Source: Clostridium amylolyticum (lineage in GTDB: Bacteria; Bacillota; Clostridia; Clostridiales; Clostridiaceae). From it: 64,000 bases of DNA. How positions within the stretch are numbered: position 1 is the first letter of the stretch; every line of letters starts with the position of its first letter. The notes beneath the pieces are model-generated. The model saw only the letters and a list, made by a program, of their open reading frames with translations, made no database searches and was not told where the DNA came from. Positions 16,174 through 24,628 of this stretch are shown piece by piece. Made by a program: the position numbers and the translations under genes. The stretch lies in the NCBI RefSeq assembly GCF_900142075.1, contig NZ_FQZO01000007.1, forward strand, positions 62,001 through 126,000, given 5' to 3'.

Positions 16174-17565
16174 ATGACTATGGTTACAGTTAAAAAACTC
16201 TATAGAGAGGATAAAGCCTTCTATGGACAAAAAGTTCAAGTATCCGGATGGGTTAGAACTTTAAGAGCTTCCAATGCTTTTGGTTTTATCGAACTTAACG
16301 ATGGAACCTTCTTTAAAAATCTTCAAGTAGTATTTGATACTAAACTTAATAACTTTAAGGATATTTCTAAGCTTCCTATAAGCTCCAGCATAAAGGTATC
16401 AGGTACCATTGTAGAAACTCCAGAAGCTAAACAACCTTTTGAAATTCATGCTGAAACAGTAGAAGTTGAAGGTCTATCATCAGCAGATTATCCTCTTCAA
16501 AAAAAGAGACACACTTTTGAATATTTAAGGACTATAGCTCACCTAAGACCAAGAAGCAATGCTTTTTCAGCAGTATTTAGAGTTCGTTCCGTAGCAGCTT
16601 ATGCTATTCATAAGTTTTTTCAAGAAAGAGACTTTGTTTACACCCATACTCCTATTATCACTGCCAGCGATGCTGAAGGTGCGGGGGAGATGTTCCATGT
16701 AACTACCTTAGACATAGCAAATCCTCCAAAAACTAAAGAAGGAACCATAGACTTTTCAGAAGACTTTTTTAGCAAATCTGCAAATCTAACAGTTTCTGGC
16801 CAGTTAAATGCAGAATGCTATGCTTTAGCTTTTAGAAATGTTTATACCTTTGGGCCTACCTTTAGAGCTGAAAATTCAAATACTGCAAGGCATGCAGCAG
16901 AGTTTTGGATGATAGAGCCTGAAATAGCCTTTGCAGATCTTAAAGATGATATGGCTTTGGCAGAAGATATGCTTAAATATGTTATAAAATATGTTATAAA
17001 TGAATGTCCTGAAGAGCTAGAGTTCTTCAACTCATTTATAGATAAAACCCTTTTAGAAAGATTAAATCATGTAGTAAACTCAGAATTTGGAAAAGTTACC
17101 TATACTGAAGCTGTAGAAATGCTTAAAAAGTCAGGTAAACAATTTGATTACCCTGTAGAATGGGGTATAGACCTACAAACTGAGCATGAAAGATATCTAA
17201 CAGAAGAACTATTTAAGAAACCTGTTTTTGTAACTGACTATCCAAAGGAAATTAAAGCTTTCTATATGAGAATGAATGAAGATGGAAAGACTGTAGCAGC
17301 CATGGACTGCCTAGTGCCAGGAGTAGGAGAAATCATAGGCGGAAGCCAAAGAGAAGAAAGGCTGGATATTCTTGAAAAGAGAATGGAAGAGCTTGGACTA
17401 GAAAAAGAAGATTACTGGTGGTATTTAGAACTTAGAAAATTTGGTGGTACAAAACATGCTGGATTTGGTTTAGGTTTTGAAAGACTTATCATGTATGTCA
17501 CAGGAATGCAAAACATAAGAGACGTAATTCCATTCCCAAGAACACCAAACACTGCAGAATTTTAA
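16174..17565 (+). CDS. asnS: Asparaginyl-tRNA synthetase
   Basis: The 463-aa class IIb synthetase has an N-terminal OB-fold anticodon-binding domain (about 1-110, VQVSGWVRTLR) and a catalytic domain. Motif 2 reads FGPTFRAENSNTARHAAEFW and motif 3 GFGLGFERLIMYVTG. The SNTARHAAEF stretch and AECYA are those of AsnRS rather than AspRS. Three in-frame ATGs lie close together (16165, 16174, 16180); AAGGAAAGG gives best spacing for 16174. It is controlled by the upstream T-box and ended by a strong hairpin. Confidence 0.95.
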   Translation: MTMVTVKKLYREDKAFYGQKVQVSGWVRTLRASNAFGFIELNDGTFFKNLQVVFDTKLNNFKDISKLPISSSIKVSGTIVETPEAKQPFEIHAETVEVEGLSSADYPLQKKRHTFEYLRTIAHLRPRSNAFSAVFRVRSVAAYAIHKFFQERDFVYTHTPIITASDAEGAGEMFHVTTLDIANPPKTKEGTIDFSEDFFSKSANLTVSGQLNAECYALAFRNVYTFGPTFRAENSNTARHAAEFWMIEPEIAFADLKDDMALAEDMLKYVIKYVINECPEELEFFNSFIDKTLLERLNHVVNSEFGKVTYTEAVEMLKKSGKQFDYPVEWGIDLQTEHERYLTEELFKKPVFVTDYPKEIKAFYMRMNEDGKTVAAMDCLVPGVGEIIGGSQREERLDILEKRMEELGLEKEDYWWYLELRKFGGTKHAGFGLGFERLIMYVTGMQNIRDVIPFPRTPNTAEF

Positions 17566-17583
17566 TAAAGGATTATAATTTTA

Positions 17584-17618
17584 AGGGCACTGAAAAATTT
17601 ATGATTTATCAGTGCCCT
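17584..17618 (+). terminator. Terminator of asnS
   Basis: AGGGCACTGA (17584-17593) pairs with TCAGTGCCCT (17609-17618), followed by CTTGATTATT. It is a 10-bp stem with a weak T tract. Confidence 0.7.
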
Positions 17619-17729
17619 CTTGATTATTCAACTTTTTATCAATGTTAAATTTTTCTCTTTTACACTTAGAAAATTAATTTAAATTAGCCATCATGGACTA
17701 TTAATAATTAAAAACATACTTTTGCTTCT

Positions 17730-18806
17730 TTATTTAACTATAATTAAGTCCTTTGTAAATTTATTTAACACTTCTACTCCTGTTTCTGTAACCAGTACCA
17801 AGTCTTCTATTCTAACTCCTATGTCTCCAGAAAGGTATATTCCTGGTTCTATAGAAAATATCATACCTGGTGCTACTTCTTCAGTATTTACAGAACTTAC
17901 ATCTCCAAAATCATGCACCTCTATACCTATAGAGTGACCTGTTCTATGGGTAAAATATTTACCATAACCTGCATTTTCTATAACATCTCTCGCTGCCTTA
18001 TCTATATCGCAGAACCTAACTCCTGGCTTTACTTTATCTATGGCTGTAAGGTTTGCTTCTCTTACAAGGTTATAAACAGCTTTATGCTCATCGCTAACTT
18101 CCTTATAAAAAACAGTTCTTGTCATATCGGAGCAGTAATGTTTTCTAACTCCTCCAATATCGAAAATCACATTGTTTCCTTTCTGAACCTTAGAGGAATC
18201 TGAATCATGATGAGGATCCGCCGCATTAGCTCCATAAGCTACTATAGGTGAAAAGGAAAATCCGTCTGCTCCTTTGTTTTCATATATTTCTGCTAATATA
18301 TTCACCATTTTCTTTTCACTATATTCTTCAGATAAAGTTTTTATAACCTCTTCCATAACACTATCATTTATCCTGGAAGAATCTTTCATAAGCTGAATTT
18401 CTTCAGCATCTTTTATCATTCTGGTCCTGTCTATAATAGGAGAGCCATTTACAAAGCCTGCTGCTGCATTTCTTTCCATAAGCTTTATTAAAAAATGTGC
18501 TGGCCAAAATTTATCCACACCTAGTACTTTAGTTTTGTCCACAATGTTAATTAATCTGCCTATAGGTTCATCAGTATCCTTATACCATATAAGTTCTACC
18601 CCTTCTATAGCATTCACTGGGAAAAGTTCATTAATTAGCAGCTTTTTATCTCCATTAGTATTTATATATAAAGTAAGCATTCTTTCTCCAGGTTCAATCC
18701 ATTTTCCAGTTAGATAAAATATTGAAGCTGGTGAAGATATAAGCATTTGAGGTATGTTTTGCCTCTCCATTTCTTGAAGAATCTTGTTTAATCTCTGCTG
18801 TTTCAT
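17730..18806 (-). CDS. M24 family Xaa-Pro dipeptidase/aminopeptidase
   Basis: The 358-aa protein has a creatinase N-terminal domain (about 1-130) and an M24 catalytic domain. The dinuclear metal ligands are visible: D in FDIGG, D in CSDMTRT, H in RTGHSIGIEVHD, E in SIEPGIY and E in VRIEDLVL. It would cleave an N-terminal residue preceding proline in cytoplasmic peptides. Length is right for the bacterial PepQ/PepP-like group. The start is ATG 18806 after GGAGG. The exact dipeptidase versus aminopeptidase choice cannot be made here. Confidence 0.9.
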   Translation of the reverse strand: MKQQRLNKILQEMERQNIPQMLISSPASIFYLTGKWIEPGERMLTLYINTNGDKKLLINELFPVNAIEGVELIWYKDTDEPIGRLINIVDKTKVLGVDKFWPAHFLIKLMERNAAAGFVNGSPIIDRTRMIKDAEEIQLMKDSSRINDSVMEEVIKTLSEEYSEKKMVNILAEIYENKGADGFSFSPIVAYGANAADPHHDSDSSKVQKGNNVIFDIGGVRKHYCSDMTRTVFYKEVSDEHKAVYNLVREANLTAIDKVKPGVRFCDIDKAARDVIENAGYGKYFTHRTGHSIGIEVHDFGDVSSVNTEEVAPGMIFSIEPGIYLSGDIGVRIEDLVLVTETGVEVLNKFTKDLIIVK

Positions 18807-19035
18807 ACTGCTTTTTACCTCCGTGTTTATTTAAAAAATTATATAGCTAAATTATACCACAGCCTTGTAGTTTACAGTATGATATGTAATTTTTATCATT
18901 AAATATTTTTAAACAAATAGTAAATCATTAAAAATTTTAACTTATTTGTAGCTTTTCAAAATAATTTTAAGGTTATAATTACATAATGTATTTTAATTTC
19001 CATTATCATTTATATAGTTCTTCGAGGTGACTATT

Positions 19036-19857
19036 TTGGACTTTGATGTATATTTTATTTTAAAAGCTATAGTAATAGCCATAGTTGAAGGAATTACTGA
19101 ATTTTTACCCATATCCTCTACTGGACATATGATTCTAGCCGGACGATTTATTGGGTTTGAGGGATCCTTTGAAAAAATTTTTGAAATAACTATTCAAGTA
19201 GGAGCCATATTAGCTATAGTGGTGCTCTTTAAGGATAAAATATTTAATTCTTTTAAGAATCTTTCTCCTGGAGAAAGCGGCTTTAAACTATGGACAAATA
19301 TCGCAGTGGCATTTATCCCTGTGGGAATAGCAGGATTATTACTGCATGAAAAAGTAATTAGCTCTCTTATGACTCCACTTCCCGTGGCTTTAGCATTGCT
19401 GGTGGGGGGAATATGGATGTTATTTGCTGAAAAGAAGTTTAGAAGGGATGACAAGATCCTTCACATAGAAGATGTATCCTATAAACAAGCCTTTATGATA
19501 GGATTATTCCAAGTCATAGCGGTAGCTTGGCCGGGTTTTTCCAGGTCTGCATCTACCATTATTGGAAGCTGGATTGTAGGACTGTCAGCGGTAACTGGAG
19601 CGGAATTTGCATTTTTTCTAGCATTACCCACCATTATCTCAGCATCTACCTATGCCCTTTTTCAAACTGGCTTTGCACTAAATTCTAAAGAGATTTTGGC
19701 AATAATAGTGGGCTTCTTTGTATCCTTTTTTATAGCTTTGGTGGTGGTAGAGCAGTTTGTAAACTACATAAAACATAAATCCCTAAAAGGCTTTGCTATT
19801 TATAGGATAATCATAGCTATAACTATTATATTTTTATCTTTAATTAATGTTATATAA
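19036..19857 (+). CDS. uppP: Undecaprenyl-diphosphatase UppP (BacA)
   Basis: The 273-aa integral membrane phosphatase shows both family signatures, EGITEFLPISSTGH near the N-terminus and PGFSRSAST in the middle, plus about eight hydrophobic segments. It recycles undecaprenyl pyrophosphate for cell-wall synthesis, and extra copies give bacitracin resistance. A TTG start at 19036 follows CGAGGTG at 6-nt spacing; the in-frame GTG at 19027 lies inside that site. A hairpin terminator follows. Confidence 0.95.
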   Translation: MDFDVYFILKAIVIAIVEGITEFLPISSTGHMILAGRFIGFEGSFEKIFEITIQVGAILAIVVLFKDKIFNSFKNLSPGESGFKLWTNIAVAFIPVGIAGLLLHEKVISSLMTPLPVALALLVGGIWMLFAEKKFRRDDKILHIEDVSYKQAFMIGLFQVIAVAWPGFSRSASTIIGSWIVGLSAVTGAEFAFFLALPTIISASTYALFQTGFALNSKEILAIIVGFFVSFFIALVVVEQFVNYIKHKSLKGFAIYRIIIAITIIFLSLINVI

Positions 19858-19886
19858 GCTCAATATTCCTATGTAGTAATATATGC

Positions 19887-19951
19887 AAAAAATGGAGAGT
19901 AAAGCATTGGTTTAATTAATATTTTAGCCAATACCTTACTCTCTATTTTTT
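19887..19951. terminator. Bidirectional terminator after uppP
   Basis: AAAAAATGGAGAGTAA pairs with TTACTCTCTATTTTTT, with CATTGG/CCAAT pairing further inside. A and T runs at the outer ends allow use from both strands. Confidence 0.75.
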
Positions 19952-19957
19952 ATAAAA

Positions 19958-20110
19958 TTATGGATACTTTATTATGTCTCTTTCTATACTATTAATGCTT
20001 TCCTTATCATTAAGCATGGCTTTTCTATCATGAGTAATATTTAAGCCTATGGCTAATACTAAAGTAAGAATGGATGCAATAATGGCTAGTCTTATAAATT
20101 TATTTCTCAT
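19958..20110 (-). CDS. 50-aa single-pass membrane peptide
   Basis: The ORF reads from ATG 20110 after a strong AAAGGAGGACTTTA site. It starts MRNKFIRLAIIASILTLVLA, followed by an acidic/charged tail (DRKAMLNDKESINS). A basic start, one hydrophobic helix and a charged C-terminus suggest a small membrane-anchored or exported protein. I do not recognise a family. Its stop meets the uppP bidirectional terminator. Confidence 0.6.
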   Translation of the reverse strand: MRNKFIRLAIIASILTLVLAIGLNITHDRKAMLNDKESINSIERDIIKYP

Positions 20111-20187
20111 TAAAGTCCTCCTTTACCTTTTATAATATATATCATGTATAAATTTCCTAAAATTATTCCATGAAAAGGAGCATATTT

Positions 20188-21081
20188 ATGAGTATAAAAA
20201 TTAAGCATAGTATTTTTATTTTAATTACTATAATTATCTTTTTAATTTCTTTTGAAGTGATATATCACTTACTTAATTACTGTTTATATTCTAATAAGAT
20301 GTCCAACTTTAAAAATGAGTATATAGAAGGGGTTAGAGTCCATTATCGAGAGGAAGGTACTGGTGAGCCTCTATTATTAGTACATGGATATATGAGTTCT
20401 CTTAATTTTTTTAGCCCTGTATTTAAAGAGCTATCAAAAAAATATAAGGTAATATCTATAGATATGCCTGGATATGGTTTATCAGATAAAAGAGGTGAAC
20501 TAAGCTATACCAAAGAAGCTACTGCAGACTTAATAGTTAAATTTATGAGCCAAAAAAACATAAAAATATTTAATATTTTGGGACATTCCATGGGAGGAGA
20601 GGTGTGTTTAAATATAGCTTACAAATATCCTGATGCAGTAAACAAGCTAATACTAGTAGCTAGCACAGGTTATTATGAAACCCCTAAAACCTGCGCCCCT
20701 GCTTTTCTTCAAAAAATCGCTTGTAACAGCTTTACCCTTCACGCTGCAATGATGGGTAGAAATCTTTATAACAAACAAATTCTCTATCCTCAGTACTTAG
20801 ATACCATATATTACTTAAATTCCTCCTTGCCTAAAGAAACTATCTACAAAATTAACGCCTTTAACGATAGTGGCAGGCTTAAAAATAATATACAAAATAT
20901 AAAAGCCCCCACTTTAGTTATATGGGGTAGCAAAGACAAAGTGGTCCCCCCTAAAGATGGGATGAAATTTTCTAAAACTCTTCCTAACAATAAGTTTATA
21001 ACCTTCACCAATACTGGACATATGCCCTTTTTTGAGTATAAAGATGTGTTTATTACAGAAATAATTAATTTTCTAGAATAG
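20188..21081 (+). CDS. Alpha/beta hydrolase
   Basis: The 297-aa protein has an N-terminal membrane anchor or signal (about 7-28) and an alpha/beta hydrolase fold. The nucleophile elbow is GHSMGG, the oxyanion region LLVHGYMSSL, the acid IWGSKDKV and the histidine NTGHMPF. It would be an esterase, lipase or related hydrolase at the membrane or outside; the substrate is unknown. ATG 20188 is chosen over ATG 20170 because AAAAGGAG lies between them. It is monocistronic. Confidence 0.85.
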   Translation: MSIKIKHSIFILITIIIFLISFEVIYHLLNYCLYSNKMSNFKNEYIEGVRVHYREEGTGEPLLLVHGYMSSLNFFSPVFKELSKKYKVISIDMPGYGLSDKRGELSYTKEATADLIVKFMSQKNIKIFNILGHSMGGEVCLNIAYKYPDAVNKLILVASTGYYETPKTCAPAFLQKIACNSFTLHAAMMGRNLYNKQILYPQYLDTIYYLNSSLPKETIYKINAFNDSGRLKNNIQNIKAPTLVIWGSKDKVVPPKDGMKFSKTLPNNKFITFTNTGHMPFFEYKDVFITEIINFLE

Positions 21082-21129
21082 CGTACTTTATCATGAAGCG
21101 GTACTTTTCACCTTTTATAGCATGACTAT

Positions 21130-21411
21130 AAAAACTTGTTTAAAAGGTGTTTTGTCGTAAAAAGTGCTTGTCCATTTGAAGGTGCTTTGTCATAAAAAGT
21201 GATGTCTATTTAAAGTGTTCTGCTACAAAAAAGCGCTTGTCACTTAAAGGTGTTTTTCTACAAAAATAGCTTGTCCATTTAAAGTACTTTGCTATAAAAA
21301 ATACTTGTCACTTAAAGATGCTTACAAAAAAATGCTTGTCCATTTAAGTTTCTTTGCTACAAAAAACACTTGTCACTTAAGGGTGTTTTGACACAATGCT
21401 TGTCCATTTAA
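21130..21411. repeat. Degenerate intergenic tandem repeat, about 34-bp unit
   Basis: About eight units follow the pattern A-run, GTGCTTGTCC or ACTTGTCACTT, ATTTAAA, then GTGTTTTGCTAC. Units ending CTTGTCCATTTA and CTTGTCACTTAA alternate, giving a 68-bp higher-order period. No ORF crosses it. Divergence between units and the AT-rich spacing argue against CRISPR. Confidence 0.75.
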
Positions 21412-21458
21412 TTGTAACCCCTTCAGTATTGTTAATATGCATACATCGTCCTGCTGCT

Positions 21459-21965
21459 TTATTGAATTACCACCGCTTTTCTTTCCTTAAGGCTGCTTTG
21501 CACATTAATTAATCTTTGATTATTAGAGCCTCTATATTTTAAACCTTCTTGCATGTTATCCACCTCAAACCTTCCATCCACTAGAACATCTATGCTTTCT
21601 ATAAGATCTTTCCAGTGAGGATGTTCTTCAAGGTTATCCAATATATACTCAAAGGTATATCCTGTATAGCTCCATATATTAAGTCCGGCTTCCTTAAATT
21701 TTCTAGCCATGTAAGCAAATTTCTCAGCCTGTTCTAAAGGGTCTCCCCCTGAAAAAGTCACTCCTTTTATCATAGGATTACTTTTTACATCTTCAATAAG
21801 CTCATCCATATCCCATAAAAACCCTCCGTTAAAATCATGCGTTTCTGGATTAAAACACTCAGGACAGTTATGCTTACACCCTTGAGAAAAAAATACTCTT
21901 CTTATGCCTGGACCATTGGCCAAGCTTTCATATAAAATTCCTGATAATCTTATATTCTTATCCAT
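21459..21965 (-). CDS. nrdG: Anaerobic ribonucleotide reductase activating protein NrdG
   Basis: The 168-aa radical-SAM activase has the cluster motif CKHNCPEC (CxxxCxxC, about residues 30-37), preceded by NGPGIRRVFFSQG and followed by TFSGGDPLEQ. It installs the glycyl radical on NrdD for oxygen-free dNTP synthesis. nrdD is not adjacent in this window, which is unusual since the two are often linked. The start ATG 21965 has GAAGGGG upstream. Confidence 0.92.
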   Translation of the reverse strand: MDKNIRLSGILYESLANGPGIRRVFFSQGCKHNCPECFNPETHDFNGGFLWDMDELIEDVKSNPMIKGVTFSGGDPLEQAEKFAYMARKFKEAGLNIWSYTGYTFEYILDNLEEHPHWKDLIESIDVLVDGRFEVDNMQEGLKYRGSNNQRLINVQSSLKERKAVVIQ

Positions 21966-22020
21966 TTTATCCCCTTCACTATATTAAATAATACTTGTAT
22001 TTCATTATGTATGTTTATTC

Positions 22021-22087
22021 ATCAAGTGATTCTTAGCTTCAGGTGGAGTTTGCTTAAAAGGAATACGCCTCTATCTGAAGCTAAGGA
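22021..22087. repeat. Structured dispersed repeat, copy A
   Basis: ATCAAGTGATTCTTAGCTTC begins a segment that recurs at 51079. The first 22 bases are identical, and most of the rest (TTGCTTAAAAGGAATACGCC) is similar. CTTAGCTTCAG pairs with CTGAAGCTAAG to form a hairpin. It could be a miniature mobile element end or a structured RNA. I cannot name it. Confidence 0.6.
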
Positions 22088-22148
22088 ATATAATCATTAT
22101 TATATTCCCTATTATAATACCATCATTTTTCATAATTTATAATAAATA

Positions 22149-22673
22149 TTATGGTTTTACATCTTTAACACACCAAAAATCTTTTTGTTTCGTAACTGTT
22201 AATTTTACTTCACTGGGGGTAATTTCTCCTGTGGAGGTGGTCCAATAATATATGATTTTTATCTCATAGGTATTTTTATCTATTTCCTTCTTAGGCATTA
22301 TTTTATAGCTCTTAACCCAGGGGCTGGAGGTACCAATTACCCAAAGATTATCCTCCATACCACCTAACTCTTGCTGAATTTTATTTTTCAATTCATCACA
22401 GGCCACCACATACTGAAAAATGCCATTTCTCTCTTCCTCTCCCTTTGCCCAAAACTCTGCAGCTTCTTCTGGTGTTTGTGCCCCAAACTCCTCCAATACC
22501 TGTTTTAATAGATGAATTTGTGCCTTTGCCTTTTGTAGTTGTAAATCATCTCTCATATTATCAAAAGTAGTATTTTCTGCTAAATCCTCTTTTAAATTAT
22601 TAGCTTGAGTAAAATCTACATTTAAAGAAATGAATGTGACTATAACTATGATTAATAGCGATATTTTCCTCAT
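22149..22673 (-). CDS. Secreted protein of unknown function
   Basis: The 174-aa protein has a typical signal peptide (MRKISLLIIVIVTFISLNVD, then FTQA). The next region is helical and acidic and contains ELKNKIQQELGG. The C-terminal half is beta-rich (YEIKIIYYWTTSTGEITPSE). It has no Cys lipobox and no domain I recognise. A good ribosome site (GAAGGGGAG) precedes ATG 22673. It is isolated, with no operon partners. Confidence 0.7.
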   Translation of the reverse strand: MRKISLLIIVIVTFISLNVDFTQANNLKEDLAENTTFDNMRDDLQLQKAKAQIHLLKQVLEEFGAQTPEEAAEFWAKGEEERNGIFQYVVACDELKNKIQQELGGMEDNLWVIGTSSPWVKSYKIMPKKEIDKNTYEIKIIYYWTTSTGEITPSEVKLTVTKQKDFWCVKDVKP

Positions 22674-22904
22674 TTTTCACTCCCCTTCCATTATAACTAT
22701 TTTTTGTAGTTTTAATACTTTTATAGATTCTTATTATAATTCTTTAGCTTTATTTATATTATTACGTTAAAATCACCAGGTTATGAATTTTAATAGAGTT
22801 ATTTAGTAAAACAATCTCTATTGTATATCTTAATAAAGATGAATCTGAATATTTATATACCCAAATTTATAACTTATAATGTAAATAAAGGAGGCGAAAA
22901 AACT

Positions 22905-23522
22905 ATGCCTAGATATTTAATTAATTCATTTATAGAAGTATTCATTATCTCTATACCCTTATGGTTAATATTTAGAGGCCTTTATTTATTCAGAATTAGA
23001 AGAAAAAGTTATATTTATAACAGAATCCATTATAAAAGAGAAGTTTTATTGTTTTTATTTTTTGCATACTTAATGATGATAGTTAGCATAACTATATTCC
23101 CTATTAACCCTGCACCTAGAGAGTCTAGGATGGCTCCTGGCATAAATATAATTCTTTTTAAACCTGCTTTTGATGATTTTAATAGTATGTACTCTAGAGG
23201 ACATTGGCGGTATTTTGACTTATTTAAGGACATGCTCCTTAGAAATTTAGGAGGAAATTTTCTGTTATTTCTTCCTCTGGGTGTGGGACTACCTCTTTTC
23301 TGACAAAAACTTAAAAGTTTTAAGAGTACTTTATTGATGTGCTTTTTATCTTCTTTATCTATAGAACTTACCCAAGCTATTTTGTCATATGCTGGACTAA
23401 TTATTCCTCGTGCTGTTGATATAGATGATATCATCATGAATGTTTTAGGTGGAGTTTTTGGATATATTATTTACTCAGTCATTTTGTCCAAGCTTAATAT
23501 ATTTAATAAAGCAGCTGTATAG
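22905..23522 (+). pseudogene. VanZ-like membrane protein interrupted by in-frame TGA
   Basis: The frame encodes a VanZ-like protein: MPRYLINSF, hydrophobic helices, NFLLFLPLGVGLPLF, then TGA at 23301-23303. It continues without frame change into QKLKSFKSTLL, IELTQA and DIDDIIMNVLGGVFGYIIY. In VanZ proteins a Trp or similar residue often follows this PLGxxLPLL stretch, so a TGG-to-TGA change is the simplest explanation. Start ATG 22905 follows AAAGGAGG. The protein would otherwise be about 205 aa. Selenocysteine is unlikely here because no redox motif surrounds it; sequencing error remains possible. Confidence 0.75.
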
Positions 23523-23541
23523 AACATAATATGATTCCATA

Positions 23542-23603
23542 AAATGTCACCACCCCTGGGGTGCTTCCAGGAAAAAGGAAGCAACCCAGGGGTGGTGACA
23601 TTT
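23542..23603. repeat. CCCCTGGGG palindrome family, copy 2
   Basis: The left arm AAATGTCACCACCCCTGGG starts at 23542 and the right arm ends CAGGGGTGGTGACATTT at 23603. The whole is a long hairpin between the VanZ pseudogene and the converging AraC-type gene. Confidence 0.8.
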
Positions 23604-23617
23604 ATTGCCACATATTA

Positions 23618-24499
23618 TTAAATATCCATATCTTCAATATTTCCATTTTCGGTGTTTTGGAGGTTATGATAGTATTCTCTGGGGGACATGGAGAAGTTCT
23701 TTTTGAAGGCACGGACAAAACTAGAGTAATCTCCGAAACCCGTGTTGGTAGCCACCTGAGTCATGGGGTACCCTTGGCGGATAAGGGCTTTAGCTAGTAT
23801 TAGTCGTTTTTGAATTATATAGCTATAGATGGAGCTTCCAGTTTCTTGTTTAAACTTATGCATCAGGTAATACCTACTCATAAAAAATTTAGAGGATATG
23901 TCCTCTATAGAAAGATCCCCTGCTAAATTTGCATTTATATAGTTAATGATGGAACTGATATTTTTATCATACTCTATACCCTTTTCTTCTTTTGAGTTCT
24001 TACTTTCTAAAAAAAGCCTGTTGAGCATTATTATAAACTGTATAAATAGTGCATTTTTAAGAATATCATGGCCAAAGTCTTTACCTTTTCTCGCTAGTTC
24101 TAGATTGTTTAATAGTCCCCGCACAGCTAATATCTTTTCTTTATTTAATCTCAATAGGTGATATTCTTCTTGAGACGCTTTGGAAAAGCATGATAAGAGA
24201 TCGCTTTCTTTGGAGCTGCTCTTTTCAAGAAAATCTGGATAAACCCAAAGCACCATCCTTTCATATACCTCACTGGCATCTATAACAGGCTTATGAATTT
24301 CCGTATTCCCTATGAGGAGTATATCCCAAGGTTCAAGCTTATAGGCCTTTCCTTCAATATGATAAGTTACCTTACCAGAAATAAACACCACTATCTTATG
24401 GAAATCATGATGATGATAATCAAACTCCATACTTTTTTGATCCTTTATATGAAACATCTCAAAATCACTTTTTAGATATCCTCGTTTATTACTCTCCAC
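23618..24499 (-). CDS. AraC-family transcriptional regulator with cupin sensor domain
   Basis: The 293-aa protein has an N-terminal cupin (YHHHDFHKIVVFISGKVTYH, then EPWDILLIGNTEIHKP) and a C-terminal pair of helix-turn-helix motifs (IEDISSKFFMSRYYLMHKFK; TQVATNTGFGDYSSFVRAFK). The cupin probably binds a sugar or other small ligand. It is divergent from murE, but no operator or likely target is evident. Start ATG 24499. Confidence 0.88.
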   Translation of the reverse strand: MESNKRGYLKSDFEMFHIKDQKSMEFDYHHHDFHKIVVFISGKVTYHIEGKAYKLEPWDILLIGNTEIHKPVIDASEVYERMVLWVYPDFLEKSSSKESDLLSCFSKASQEEYHLLRLNKEKILAVRGLLNNLELARKGKDFGHDILKNALFIQFIIMLNRLFLESKNSKEEKGIEYDKNISSIINYINANLAGDLSIEDISSKFFMSRYYLMHKFKQETGSSIYSYIIQKRLILAKALIRQGYPMTQVATNTGFGDYSSFVRAFKKNFSMSPREYYHNLQNTENGNIEDMDI

Positions 24500-24628
24500 G
24501 TTCTCACCTACTTTACTGTAATTTCTGAATTCTCATTAATATTATAGCACTTTTTACAATGTTTAAAGCATTATTAACAATATATATAGTAAATATTGTG
24601 GATATACTGTTATTAGGAGGGATCGAAT

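Noticed and set aside
21130..21411. Possible CRISPR array in the intergenic repeats
   Set aside because: Units are degenerate throughout, with no split between constant repeat and unique spacer and no cas genes nearby.
23301..23303. Second selenocysteine codon in the VanZ-like gene
   Set aside because: There is no redox motif around the UGA and VanZ members usually carry a Trp or other bulky residue here. A TGG-to-TGA mutation is simpler.
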